Assembly: GCA_040954595.2 (NCBI GenBank)
Contig: JBECUI020000041.1
Span: 41,106-105,105, forward strand
Origin: Balanoglossus misakiensis
Taxonomy: Eukaryota > Hemichordata
DNA length: 64,000 nt
Direction of reading: 5' to 3'
The notes below the pieces were generated by a model that saw only the letters and a list, made by a program, of their open reading frames with translations, was not told the origin of the DNA and searched no databases. Of the stretch, positions 15,361 to 24,582 are shown piece by piece; position 1 is the first letter of the stretch; every line of letters begins with the position of its first letter. Made by a program: the position numbers and the translations under genes.

Positions 15361-18300
15361 ATGTATTATTTCAATCGATTTCTTGCCAGAAAACAACAGT
15401 GGGTAATTCTTTTAATGGCCCTAGCCGGCATAGGACTCATAGGGTGCCCTCAGCCAGGGGCTGTCACTCCCGTAGACAATAATTTCACAGAAGGGAATCT
15501 TCTCTATACGGCCCTGGATCAAAACAGTGCAAAAGTTCTCGGATTTTCAAGTGATTTTAACCGGGAACAAACAGGCGGTGCTTTGGAGCTTGTTATCCCC
15601 GAAACCGTTTCTTCTGGCACCTACCAGGTCGTTGAAATAGCCCCGTCAGCCTTTGCCGATCCTACCCCCCAGGATGGAGCCGCAGACGCCCAAGATGACA
15701 TTACCTCCCTGACATTACCAGAGACGCTCCTAAGCATAGGAGCCAGTGCCTTTGCTGATAATTCCCTCACATCCATTACCATCCCGGCGGCGGTAACCTC
15801 CCTTGGTGAGTATGCGTTTAAGGGCACACTGACAGAAGTAACATGGCCCGACGACAGCAAGCTCCAAACCATAGGGACAGAAGCCTTTGCCACCGATGCC
15901 GCGGCGGGAACATCAACCTTGACAATCCTTATTTTTCCGGACACCTTAACCTCCATCGGCTCAGGAGCCTTCAAAGGTCATGATGCTGTTGAAATCATCC
16001 TGCTGAAATCCGATTCTATTGAAGTGGGCGAAGAGGCATTTGATGGTTTTCAATATATAAATGGCCAGACGGCTTCACAGGGAGCCCATGTTAAAGACGA
16101 AGCGGGCAGCGTCATATGGGAGCGTGACTTTTTATACAAGGAAATAAGTGCTTCTGAAGTTGAAATCATAGCTTATCTGGGAACAGGGAATAATACCATA
16201 GAGATCACCATTCCTTCCTCAACCTCCTATACCGCCTTAAGCATGAGGGATGATGTCACCTTTGAAGATACGGCTATCAGCGCTGTAAAGACCTCAGACA
16301 TATTTACAGTTCCTACGGGATTTACCGACAAGTTTGCCAACACACACTTTGCCGGTATTACATGGGCCGCCGGCGACAGCTATGCCTTTGCAAACGGCAT
16401 CCTCTACAAGTTAACTGAAGGAACACCTCCTGAAGCCAGTGCCGAAGAATACAAAGGAGATACAAACATAACGTCCCTGACCATGGGAGATGTGGCTGTA
16501 GATTGGGGCAGCGACGGAATGGATACGGAATACAAACTGACCCGGATAGCAGGCAACATGATAAGCCACATACCCACCATCGAAGAAATCACCCTGAACA
16601 ACTCCGCCGAGCTCATCCTTGCCGACCAGGCCTTTGCCGACGGCAGCGGCTCCTCCGTTTTAAGGTCAGTAACAATAGGGGCCGGCGGGGCAAAAATAAA
16701 TAATGGAGATAGCCCTTTCCCAGGTTCGCCCTTAGAGGAACATCCCAGTTTAGACGCCAGTTCCGGCGAGAAAAGCTTAACGGAAGGAACCTATCAATTG
16801 AAGGACGAAGAAATTTCTTTGCCCTATACACCGGATACAACCGGAGCTGTGGGAAATGGTTCTGATGGCTTAGGATACACCTACGAACTTAAAGCGCAAG
16901 GGGCCTATGAAAATCCAGACGGAACGGTTGTTAAATATGGCAAGAAAACAGCAACCATTACCCGTGGCGACAGCACCGTAATCAGTAATGCCACCGTACA
17001 AATCCCGACAAAAATAGCATATGATGACAGCAACGACCTTTTAGATGGGGAATACTACATAGCAGCCATAGCCGGCACCGAGAATGCCGGCGGTATCTTC
17101 GGCGATACCCCCAATACGACGATGACAGGGTTAGTATTTACCGCCAATGCACAGGAAGTGGTATCGCTGGGGGATGGGGCGTTTAGAAATGCCTCTTCTC
17201 TTCTCACGCTAAGAGTTCAGTTTGGTTCGGCAGGGATAAAAAAAGCGGCACCAGATGCCCGGCCTTTTCATAATTCCCCCATGGAAAACCACGGGTTTTT
17301 TCTCGAGGTTTTTGCTGATACATTAACTCCCAGTGAAGGAATTGACAGTCTGTTTCAGTATCGTTTAGTTGAAGGCACTTGGACAGCTCAACAGGATAGT
17401 CATATATTCCAAGTTAGTGTGGACGGTTACAGTTATAGACATGGCTTACTTGATGGTAGTAGACATGGTACTAAAAGAACGGCAGTACTTACTGCAACCA
17501 TAGTTACCGGTGGCAGTCTAAGCATACCGAATCGTATAACGCATAATTCCAACTATTACGATGTAATAATGATAAAGGCAGATGTCTTTAAAAGTAAAGG
17601 GCTTACAGAGGTCAACTTAACAGGGGCCAAGAGCCTGGAAACTATCGAATCAGGGGCTTTTGAGGGGAATAGCATTTCTTCACGAGTAGATATACCATCC
17701 TCGGTAACAGGCATAGGGGCCAACGCTTTTAAGGATAATGATATTACAGAAGTTATATTTCCTTCGACAACAACCATGGGAACCGGGGCTTTTGCTGGGA
17801 ATGCTAACTTAAACTTGGTACTTATTAAAAAACTGACATCTTCAGAGACCTTTGCTGTAGATGACAGTACTTTCGATAATTTTGGAACGGCTTTAAATAA
17901 TATCAATCTAGCGGGGGGGGAAGACAGTGGTTATGCGCTCGATGCCGGCGGTAATTTTTTGTATAGGGATCTTGACGGCAGTACAGAACCGAATACAGAT
18001 TATGTAATAGAAGCCTATTATGGCTCTGCAACCGATTTAACGGCACTCAATATGGATGCCCTTCCTGCTGGCGTAAGCGGAAGCATCGTATCAATAGGAG
18101 CGAATGTTTTTCAAAACAAAGGCCTTACCTCGGTAACCATTCCTCCAACGGTAACAACAATCGGTAGTTTCGCCTTTCAGGGGAATCAACTTACAACGGT
18201 AACCATTCCTCCAACGGTAACAACAATCGGTGATTTCGCCTTTCAGGGGAATCAACTTACAACGGTAACCATTCCTCCAACGGTAACAACAATCGGTAAT

Positions 18301-18780
18301 TTCGCCTTTCATGGGAATCAACTTACAACGGTAACCATTCCTCCAACAGTAACAAGCATTGGTTATTCAGCTTTTCAGAGGAATCAACTTACAACGGTAA
18401 CCATTCCTCAAGGACTAACAAGCATATATGATTCAGTATTTCAGGACAATCAGCTTACATCGGTAACCATTCCTAATACAGTAACAGACATTGGGAGTTT
18501 TTCGTTTCAGGACAATCAATTGACATCGGTAATTATTCCCAGTTCGGTAGATAAGATTCATGATAGCGCATTTACGAATGCTTTCACGACTGAGTCTGGT
18601 ACTATCTTAAGCGTGACATTTCAGAGGATAGGTTCCATTGTGAACATGGAATTTAACGCTCCTTTTTATTTCCATCCTTTTCCTGATGGATTTGTTAACG
18701 CTGACGGTACTGAACTGAACTCCCTCCAGACTCCCACCTTTACGGCAAGGAACAATGTCTTTACCAAAACGAATCCGTAA
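15361..18780 (+). CDS. BspA/TpLRR-type leucine-rich repeat lipoprotein
   Basis: This 1139-residue surface-type lipoprotein starts at ATG 15361 after GGGAGG. The N-terminus 'RKQQWVILLMALAGIGLIGC' is a lipoprotein signal with lipobox Cys about residue 29. Leucine-rich LRR_5 repeats follow at about 100-230, e.g. 'LTLPETLLSIGASAFADNSL' and 'TSITIPAAVTSLGEYAFKG'. The middle part is diverged, and a second repeat block lies near 740-840. A near-perfect run of 23-residue repeats is at about 924-1060 ('TVTIPPTVTTIGSFAFQGNQ'). BspA-like proteins in treponemes and oral bacteria bind host matrix or other cells; the role here is inferred. It is intact, with a terminator downstream. Confidence 0.9.
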   Translation: MYYFNRFLARKQQWVILLMALAGIGLIGCPQPGAVTPVDNNFTEGNLLYTALDQNSAKVLGFSSDFNREQTGGALELVIPETVSSGTYQVVEIAPSAFADPTPQDGAADAQDDITSLTLPETLLSIGASAFADNSLTSITIPAAVTSLGEYAFKGTLTEVTWPDDSKLQTIGTEAFATDAAAGTSTLTILIFPDTLTSIGSGAFKGHDAVEIILLKSDSIEVGEEAFDGFQYINGQTASQGAHVKDEAGSVIWERDFLYKEISASEVEIIAYLGTGNNTIEITIPSSTSYTALSMRDDVTFEDTAISAVKTSDIFTVPTGFTDKFANTHFAGITWAAGDSYAFANGILYKLTEGTPPEASAEEYKGDTNITSLTMGDVAVDWGSDGMDTEYKLTRIAGNMISHIPTIEEITLNNSAELILADQAFADGSGSSVLRSVTIGAGGAKINNGDSPFPGSPLEEHPSLDASSGEKSLTEGTYQLKDEEISLPYTPDTTGAVGNGSDGLGYTYELKAQGAYENPDGTVVKYGKKTATITRGDSTVISNATVQIPTKIAYDDSNDLLDGEYYIAAIAGTENAGGIFGDTPNTTMTGLVFTANAQEVVSLGDGAFRNASSLLTLRVQFGSAGIKKAAPDARPFHNSPMENHGFFLEVFADTLTPSEGIDSLFQYRLVEGTWTAQQDSHIFQVSVDGYSYRHGLLDGSRHGTKRTAVLTATIVTGGSLSIPNRITHNSNYYDVIMIKADVFKSKGLTEVNLTGAKSLETIESGAFEGNSISSRVDIPSSVTGIGANAFKDNDITEVIFPSTTTMGTGAFAGNANLNLVLIKKLTSSETFAVDDSTFDNFGTALNNINLAGGEDSGYALDAGGNFLYRDLDGSTEPNTDYVIEAYYGSATDLTALNMDALPAGVSGSIVSIGANVFQNKGLTSVTIPPTVTTIGSFAFQGNQLTTVTIPPTVTTIGDFAFQGNQLTTVTIPPTVTTIGNFAFHGNQLTTVTIPPTVTSIGYSAFQRNQLTTVTIPQGLTSIYDSVFQDNQLTSVTIPNTVTDIGSFSFQDNQLTSVIIPSSVDKIHDSAFTNAFTTESGTILSVTFQRIGSIVNMEFNAPFYFHPFPDGFVNADGTELNSLQTPTFTARNNVFTKTNP
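18130..18543 (+). repeat. Six 69-bp tandem repeats in the LRR gene
   Basis: Units share GGTAACCATTCCTCCAACGG and encode 23-residue TpLRR repeats. The first three or four are nearly identical in DNA, then they diverge. The unit length is a multiple of three, so changes in copy number would keep the frame. Confidence 0.9.
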
Positions 18781-18796
18781 CTTGTAGTTTCTTTGT

Positions 18797-18835
18797 GTCA
18801 GTGGGGCATACCCCCCGGGGGTATTATCCACTGAC
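18797..18835 (+). terminator. Hairpin after LRR lipoprotein gene
   Basis: GTCAGTGG at the left pairs with CCACTGAC at the right, with an inner C/G-rich stem (ACCCCC/GGGGGT). It has no T-run and is followed by a more typical terminator. Confidence 0.45.
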
Positions 18836-18865
18836 CGACGAGACAGACTGATTTTAGAATTTGAA

Positions 18866-18897
18866 AAGCATCGGCAAGTATCAGCCGATGCTTTTTT
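18866..18897 (+). terminator. Rho-independent terminator
   Basis: AAGCATCGGC pairs with GCCGATGCTT around an eight-base loop and is followed by TTTTT. It closes the LRR lipoprotein transcript. Confidence 0.8.
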
Positions 18898-19179
18898 CGT
18901 TAACGCAGTCCGCCTCTCCTTTGAAGCAAAAAACAGCGAAACCCGGTATCGCCCCCTGGGTGGATAGAGGCTAGGGATGGGAGAATAAGGAAGTGAAAAA
19001 AACCAACACTTTCCGCCATACCCCCCCCTGAACAAACCACCCACCACGGCCAGCACTGCAGAAAAAAACCCCAAGGCGAAGAAGCTGAAGCCCCCCCTCT
19101 CCCCCAGCATTAAAAAAAATCTCCTCCTTGCCTTGTTTTTTCTGCAATTTATGGTATGTTATACGTATATTGCTTATGA

Positions 19180-19718
19180 TTTATTATCATACAAATTACG
19201 CCCCTGGAAAGCAGGGTTTTATCCGCAGTGAACTTGAGAGGGACAAGACAACAGAGGAGAAAATATCCTGGCTTTACACCCTAAGCATCGACGGCAACAA
19301 TGTTCTGAGCAATATCCCCATGAGAAGGTATACACTCCAATATTATCAAAATAAAGATCTTACCTTTCCTGACTGGCTTCCTAGATGGTTTCCTTTAGGT
19401 ACAGATAGGGATGGTGATGATTCGGGGTATTTCCTTGATATACGCGGGGGGAGTCCTTTTGATAAGATAATGTACAAAATAAGGTTTGAAAGTGCCTCTC
19501 GTCACTATAATCCCGCTTTCCTTTTTGTGGACATCACCTTACACAGTTCTTTTTCCGACAAAGTTATTTATAATCTTCACGATACATCTCACGGGGAGAC
19601 CGAGACATTAGAAATTGAAAAACGGGATAATGAGAACCTTCTTTATCGTGATCACCTTCTTTATCGCTGGCTTGACAAAGACGGCGGAGTTATCCGGGAA
19701 GGAATACTCATAAATTAA
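19180..19718 (+). pseudogene. Tandem lipoprotein family member, N-terminus missing
   Basis: This open frame of about 180 codons carries only the second half of the family: 'YAPGKQGFIRSELERDKTTE', 'EKISWLYTLSIDGNNVLSNI', then 'DKVIYNLHDTSHGETETLEI' and the ending 'WLDKDGGVIREGI'. It lacks signal peptide, lipobox and the first ~160 residues. The preceding sequence is the intergenic repeat also found at 15184-15310. It is the closest relative of the next gene. Confidence 0.75.
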
Positions 19719-19778
19719 AACTAGAAATACAATTCCCCGGCAGAAGCTGTTAAAGACTGAAAACTAATGAGGTTAAAG

Positions 19779-20762
19779 ATGAAAAATAAATTCCTTGCAG
19801 CCCTGATTTTTTGTATTGCTGCTGTTGTTTTGTCCTCCTGTGTTGATACTAGTGCCGACAGAATGACTTCTTTTTATGCGTATCTGGGAGGAAGGATTAT
19901 GAATATTCCTGACTGGATGGAAAATGCAGGAGGATACACCATCCCCTCTCTCTCTGAGTGGTTGAACTGGCAGGACTATGACTTGAAAAACTATTGCCCT
20001 CCAGGCTATCAGAGGCGGGATTATCAGGGAAAATTCAGACTGGCGGTTGAATATGTGAACATGGTGCAACTTCAGATAATAACAGTATATTTTGCTGACG
20101 GGGTATACATGGGGATGATACCCCAAAGAGAACTCTTCGAGAAAGTCCAAAGAGGAGAATACACTGTTTTTGCCTCCATGTTTCTTCTCCGGCTGGGTGA
20201 GGGGGACCCCATAACAATAGAATATGATGGTGTATACACCGGTTCTGATACTTTTACAATTTATGGTGATATGACTTATCACCATACAAGATATGCCCCA
20301 GGAAAACCAGGTTTTATCCAGAGTGAACTTGAAAGGGACAAGACAACAGAGGAGAAAACCTCCTGGCTTTACACCTTAAACATTGACGGCAGGGCTGTAA
20401 TGGACAGGATTCCTATGAGTATGTACACCCCCTTGTATTACCAGAATAAAGATCTCACCCCTCCTGACTGGTTTCCCGTTTCTGAAGACTTCGGGCATTC
20501 TCTTACCATAAACAAGGGGAAGGCTTCTGAGATATTTAAAATTAAGTTTAAAGGTGCCTCTATCTACGATGCTGTCGCTTTCCTTTTTGTGGACATCACC
20601 TTACATAGTTCTTTTTCCGACAAAGTTATTTATAATCTTCACGATACACCTCACGGGGAGACCGAGACATTAGAAATTGGGAAACGGGAAAATGATCGCC
20701 TTGGCTATCGCTGGCTTGACAAAGACGGCGGAGTTATCCGGGAAGGAATACTCACAGAATAA
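19779..20762 (+). CDS. Lipoprotein of the tandem family, member B (unknown function)
   Basis: This 327-residue protein starts at ATG 19779, six bases after GAGG. The signal peptide ends in a lipobox: 'AALIFCIAAVVLSSC'. Shared family blocks follow: 'IPDWMENAGG', 'SLSEWLNWQDYDLKNYCPPG', 'YQRRDYQGKFRL', 'VYFADGVYMG', 'DGVYTGSDTFTIYGDM', 'RDKTTEEKTSWLYTLNIDGR' and the C-terminal 'DKVIYNLHDTPHGETETLEI'. It has an extra segment 'RELFEKVQRGEYTVFASMF' absent from other members. I recognise no known domain. Mostly beta character suggests a surface lipoprotein. It is the most diverged full member and lies upstream of the 3-kb duplicated units. Confidence 0.85.
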   Translation: MKNKFLAALIFCIAAVVLSSCVDTSADRMTSFYAYLGGRIMNIPDWMENAGGYTIPSLSEWLNWQDYDLKNYCPPGYQRRDYQGKFRLAVEYVNMVQLQIITVYFADGVYMGMIPQRELFEKVQRGEYTVFASMFLLRLGEGDPITIEYDGVYTGSDTFTIYGDMTYHHTRYAPGKPGFIQSELERDKTTEEKTSWLYTLNIDGRAVMDRIPMSMYTPLYYQNKDLTPPDWFPVSEDFGHSLTINKGKASEIFKIKFKGASIYDAVAFLFVDITLHSSFSDKVIYNLHDTPHGETETLEIGKRENDRLGYRWLDKDGGVIREGILTE

Positions 20763-20882
20763 AGCTGGAAATACAATTCCCCGGCTGAAGCTATTAAAGA
20801 CTAAGGAAAGTTCATGAGGAACGAAAGAACATTATTGACATGAATAAAATCCCCGGGAAGCAAACTTCAAAGAGCGAATAAG

Positions 20883-21090
20883 ATGCCATGGTATTTTATT
20901 GTCGATATAGCATTCGATACTCTCGAAGAGGACAAAATCAAATAGGCACTGCACGACACAGCTTAGGGCGGGACGGAGTATAGGGAGATTGAGAAAAGAC
21001 CAGAAAATTTGTTCAATTTCTGCCAACTTGACGGAGAAGACCATGTTCTCCGGGAAGGGGTGCTCAGGGATTCACGGCTGCCCAATGGAT
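20883..21090 (+). pseudogene. C-terminal remnant of a third lipoprotein subfamily, copy 1
   Basis: The frame from ATG 20883 reads 'WYFIVDIAFDTLEEDKIK', TAG, then 'GGTEYREIEKRPENL' and 'NVLREGVLRDS'-type sequence. This aligns with the family C-terminus (FVDITL...DKVIYNLHDTPHGxTETLEI...GVIREG), although the DNA differs strongly. Two in-frame stops break it. The same remnant occurs at 25459, 28524 and 33717. Confidence 0.6.
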
Positions 21091-21279
21091 AAAAAGAAGT
21101 CGGCAGACATTTGTGACAGAGGCAGTCTTTGGAGGAATATCGGCGGCTACCTTCCTCCAAACCCATCCTAGACGGACAGCCTTTCGTCATTTTGCATTAC
21201 TCGCAAGAAGTATAAATCGCATCGGTTTCCTGTCTGTAAAATGTCCAGCTTCTCCCCCAAAAACACTTGACAGTTTCTA

Positions 21280-21895
21280 CCAGTAAAAGTTACCCCTTAA
21301 TAAGGTATATACCATAGAAGGTATAGTAGACTGGGAGATTTCCCCTGAGGTAGCCCAGCTGACCCTGGAAGACTTCATAGAAGACGGCGAATATCCGGGA
21401 GACTCCACCCTCTGGGAAATCCCTATTGCCGTATACTCCGATGAGGGGGAGATTCATTATTACGAGTTCCGCGTCCTCGACAATCTGGGTGTCACGATAG
21501 CGGCTATCACCGCCAAGGCCCGTGAAGATAAGGCCCCCCCCCTCGCCTACGCCTTTAAGATGGATGGCTACAGCGATGAACTGGATGAACTTTACGCTCA
21601 GGGGGCTCTGGAGGACGGCGGTCTGCCCAGAATCGTGGACAGGTAGTACCCCGGGTACGCCGTGGCGGAAACCGTGATCAACAGGGATGCTTCCGTCCAG
21701 ATGGAAACCCTGCTGGATCCTGAAGACGGACAGGTCCTGAGCCGGAAGACCTGGGCAAGCTGTACGACTTTTACGAAACGCTGGAGATGTATCCCGACCT
21801 GATAACCGGGGGGAGGACCTGGTCATCGCCCCAAGGTGCTGGAGGATGCAGAAAAGGAACTCAAGCTGATGTGGGACACGCTTAAGGGGAATAAA
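21280..21895 (+). pseudogene. Unknown protein remnant, frameshifted
   Basis: The forward frame reads 'YTIEGIVDWEISPEVAQLTL', 'EDFIEDGEYPGDSTLWEIPI', 'YYEFRVLDNLGVTIAAITAK' and 'AYAFKMDGYSDELDELYAQG', ending at a TAG near 21645. Later pieces in other frames, 'LYDFYETLEMYPDLI' and 'APKVLEDAEKELKLMWDTLK', continue to about 21893. I do not recognise the family. A shorter copy (first ~80 codons) is repeated at 25870 and 28935. It runs directly into the esterase remnant. Confidence 0.5.
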
Positions 21896-22523
21896 TGCCG
21901 ATAGTCTGGTTGTTTTTCTCCATGGCTACGGAGCCGACGGGCAGGATCTCATCGGACTGGCCGACTTCTTCGCCCCCTCTCTTCCCCGCACCCTATTTCT
22001 TGCCCCCAAAGCCCCGCAGCCCTGCCGCATCAACCCCGCCGGCCGCCAATGGTTTCCCATCCCCTGGCTGGACGGAAGCCTGGAAACCGAAGCCCAGCAG
22101 GGTATGGCTCAAAGCTTTGCCCTTCTGAAAACCTGGTTAAGCACCACCATTCAAAAGGAAAGCATAGCCCCGTCGCGTACCTGTCTTGTCGGTTTTTCTC
22201 AAGGCACCATGATGGCCCTGCACATAGGTCCCCGGCAAAAACAAGCCTTAGCAGGTATTGTCGGATTTTCGGGACGCCTGCTGGCCCCCCCCCCCCCCCC
22301 GCTCTCAAAAAGGAAAAAATAACAACCCCGCCTGTTTTGCTGATTCATGGAGATCAGGACGAGGTTGTTCCCCCCCGCCTCCCTGGCTGAAGCGGCAGAA
22401 GGACTCGCCGCCGCCGGTATAGAGGTACCTACCCACCTGTCCCGGGGCCTGGGCCACGGAATTGCTCCTGAAGGACAGGAACTAGCCCTTGAGTTCATCC
22501 AAACCCAACTAAAAAAAGGATGA
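21888..22523 (+). pseudogene. Phospholipase/carboxylesterase (YpfH-like) alpha/beta hydrolase, poly-C frameshift
   Basis: The frame reads 'DSLVVFLHGYGADGQDLIGL' (oxyanion-loop HGxGADG), 'PLP'-type 'APKAPQPCRINPAGRQWFPI', the nucleophile elbow 'LVGFSQGTMMALH' (GFSQG), then a run of sixteen C at 22285-22300. The frame changes there, and after it the Asp motif 'VLLIHGDQDEVVP' is one frame away. A second disturbance is the C7 run at 22370. The end 'LAAAGIEVPTHLSRGLGHGI' carries the catalytic His. All catalytic elements exist, but in two or three frames. The N-terminal start is unclear because the gene follows another remnant directly. Confidence 0.8.
22285..22300. repeat. Poly-C tract (16 C)
   Basis: A run of sixteen cytosines lies inside the esterase coding region, at the exact place where the frame breaks. 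The homology would be joined with one C more or two fewer. It is a candidate slippage site or an assembly error. Confidence 0.85.
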
Positions 22524-22603
22524 TCTTTCCCCTACAAGGACAGAAACAAAACCTTCTATTCTCATTCCTGTTTCATTGATTTTTTCCAGGAAGAGCAAAC
22601 AAG

Positions 22604-22620
22604 TAAGAAGATTCTTCTTA
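22604..22620. repeat. Short dispersed palindrome, copy 1
   Basis: TAAGAAGATTCTTCTTA is a palindrome apart from its centre. Near-identical sequences lie at 36779-36799 and 46474-46491. Confidence 0.6.
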
Positions 22621-22656
22621 ACCATTCGGGGAAAACACAGGTTTTTCCCCTCTTCT

Positions 22657-24063
22657 TTAAGAAGAAGACCGGTACCAGTCCACCTTCCTTGTTAAAACCA
22701 TCACAGCGGCCATCAGGAGGAAGAAACCAACCGATCCCCAAAGCAAAGCGTAATCCTCTGACTGCAGCGTTACCCAAAGCCACATCCAGGAAGTACCCAG
22801 AACCACGGGGATGGCCCACCGCGAACCTCCCTTGCCGAAGAATCTCCACCCATAAAAGGAAATAAGCAAGGTGGTACTGCCGGCAGAAATGATATAGGCA
22901 AAATCAAAGGAAATATGTTCAGAAAGGGAAAGCAGGAGCACATAAAAAATTGCATCCACAACTCCCACCAGAAGGTATTGAATGGGATGAATGCGGCTGT
23001 CTTTTAATGTTTCCAGCAGGAAAAACACAATAAAGGGAATAAGAAGAAAAAGAAGGGCATACTTTACTGACCGCAGGGCCCGGGCGTAGGTGCCTACAGG
23101 CTCCAGGAGCTCCACACCCATAGCCCCCCCCTGTAGAGAAGGTTCGTCCTTTGCCCCCGCCAGCCAAAGCCCCGGCAGAGGACGGCTCACCTCGGGAATC
23201 TTCCACTGGGCCTCAAAACCCTGGTCTGAAACACGGCGTTCATCAGGAAGAATCGCTCCCTGAAAGGAGGGGGAAGACCAATCCCCCGAAAGAACAAACT
23301 CAGCGTTACGGGCCAGGGGAAAGAAATCCAAACGCCGCCCTCCGGTAAGACGCATTTCCCAGGAAAAGGGGATGCTGTCTCCCGCCGTTAAGAGATCTCC
23401 GAGAACAGCCGCACTCCCTCCCCGGTGCTGGGTCAAAGGGGAATAAGAAGGGCTAAAGGGGTCAGGAAAATCTATCTTCTCCTGGAGAGGTTCGGTACTA
23501 TCCGCCATAAAAGACACAACGCCGACAGGAGCAAAATCCACCATTCCCCCCCCAAAGGACAAAGGAGAGAACTCCTTGATACCCCGCATATTGGAAAATC
23601 CGAGAACCAGACGGGCTTCTTGAGTAAGAGGCTGGGCACCCTCGGGGTACGGCAAAACCTCAGGAACCTTAAAATTCCCCCTTATTTGAAACCGGGCATC
23701 AAACACAGGTACGCGGTAAATTCCCCGGCTCCGGTATTCCGCCTTCAAATCCCCTTTGACGCTGAGACTGTCGGAAAGCACATAAACCGCTCCCCGCTTC
23801 CAGATACTGCTGGTTTCTCCGCTGGCCGAAATAATAACCTCCTCATAGCGGTAAGGGAATTCCACCAGAGGACCCACCATCAAAGGCTCCCCCCCCACTC
23901 CTGCCACCACCTCGCTGGAAACCTGCTGGAACATGGCTTTTCTTTCCCAAATAAGTTTCTTTATGGAGGCTAAAGGGATAAGAAAAATTAACAGCATAAC
24001 AATAATCATCCCCACTTTAAGTGAAGTTTGAACCGACCTTCGTTTCCAGAAATTTCCAGACAT
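22657..24063 (-). CDS. creD: Inner membrane protein CreD
   Basis: This 468-residue full-length CreD-family envelope protein is read leftward from ATG 24063 with GGGGAGG upstream. An N-terminal membrane helix, 'VGMIIVMLLIFLIPLASIKK', precedes a large periplasmic domain with 'PLMVGPLVEFPYRYEE', 'YRSRGIYRVPVFDARFQIRG' and 'LVLGFSNMRGIKEFSPL'. The C-terminal half has about five helices, starting 'ALLFLLIPFIVFFLLETLKD', then 'SRIHPIQYLLVGVVDAIFYV'. In E. coli it is controlled by CreBC and linked to envelope stress and colicin tolerance. No creBC is nearby. It is one of few intact housekeeping-type genes in the island. Confidence 0.92.
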   Translation of the reverse strand: MSGNFWKRRSVQTSLKVGMIIVMLLIFLIPLASIKKLIWERKAMFQQVSSEVVAGVGGEPLMVGPLVEFPYRYEEVIISASGETSSIWKRGAVYVLSDSLSVKGDLKAEYRSRGIYRVPVFDARFQIRGNFKVPEVLPYPEGAQPLTQEARLVLGFSNMRGIKEFSPLSFGGGMVDFAPVGVVSFMADSTEPLQEKIDFPDPFSPSYSPLTQHRGGSAAVLGDLLTAGDSIPFSWEMRLTGGRRLDFFPLARNAEFVLSGDWSSPSFQGAILPDERRVSDQGFEAQWKIPEVSRPLPGLWLAGAKDEPSLQGGAMGVELLEPVGTYARALRSVKYALLFLLIPFIVFFLLETLKDSRIHPIQYLLVGVVDAIFYVLLLSLSEHISFDFAYIISAGSTTLLISFYGWRFFGKGGSRWAIPVVLGTSWMWLWVTLQSEDYALLWGSVGFFLLMAAVMVLTRKVDWYRSSS

Positions 24064-24220
24064 TTTGAGATATCCTCCCCATCTTAAAGACAATAATACA
24101 TAGTATAGTTTAAAATAATCTGCATGAGTACAGGGACAAAACTCCCGGCACAAGGTCCCTGGCCCCCCTTTCCTTCAAAGGGGGTTTTCAAGTCAATACA
24201 CCCATACTAGACTCCCTATT
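24064..24220. other. Divergent intergenic region
   Basis: This holds the upstream regions of creD (leftward) and the ung remnant (rightward). No clear promoter was assigned. Confidence 0.3.
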
Positions 24221-24582
24221 ATGATCCCTCATCGGCCCATCAAACTTAGTCCCAGCTGGTTAAAGCACCTGGCCCCTGAATTTGAAAAACCCTATATGAT
24301 TTGAAAAACCCTATAGGCAGGAACTGCGGCGTTTCCTTCTTCAGGAGCGTACACAGGGCAAAACCATCTTTCCGCCAGGACCTCAAATTTTTCATGCTTT
24401 GGATTTAACTCCCTTTGAAGGCGTCACCACGGTTATTCTCGGCCAGGACCCCTATCACGGCCCCGGCCAAGCCCATGGGCTCTCCTTTTCCGTTCTGCCG
24501 GGAACACCCTTCCCCCTTCTCTGAGAAATATCTACAAAGAACTGAAAGAAGATTTAGGCATTTCCCCGGCCAGCCTAGGAAA
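24221..24582 (+). pseudogene. ung: Uracil-DNA glycosylase, 5' fragment
   Basis: ATG 24221 starts 'MIPHRPIKLSPSWLKHLAPE'. A short duplication (TTGAAAAACCCTATA occurs twice, near 24276 and 24300) breaks the frame. After it come '[20 protein letters not shown]' and the UDG active-site block '[20 protein letters not shown]' followed by 'LSFSV'; the catalytic Asp is in 'GQDPYH'. A further frame change precedes '[15 protein letters not shown]'. The gene stops at about 24582, halfway through the usual ~225 residues, and is joined to a lipoprotein family gene. It is non-functional. Confidence 0.85.
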
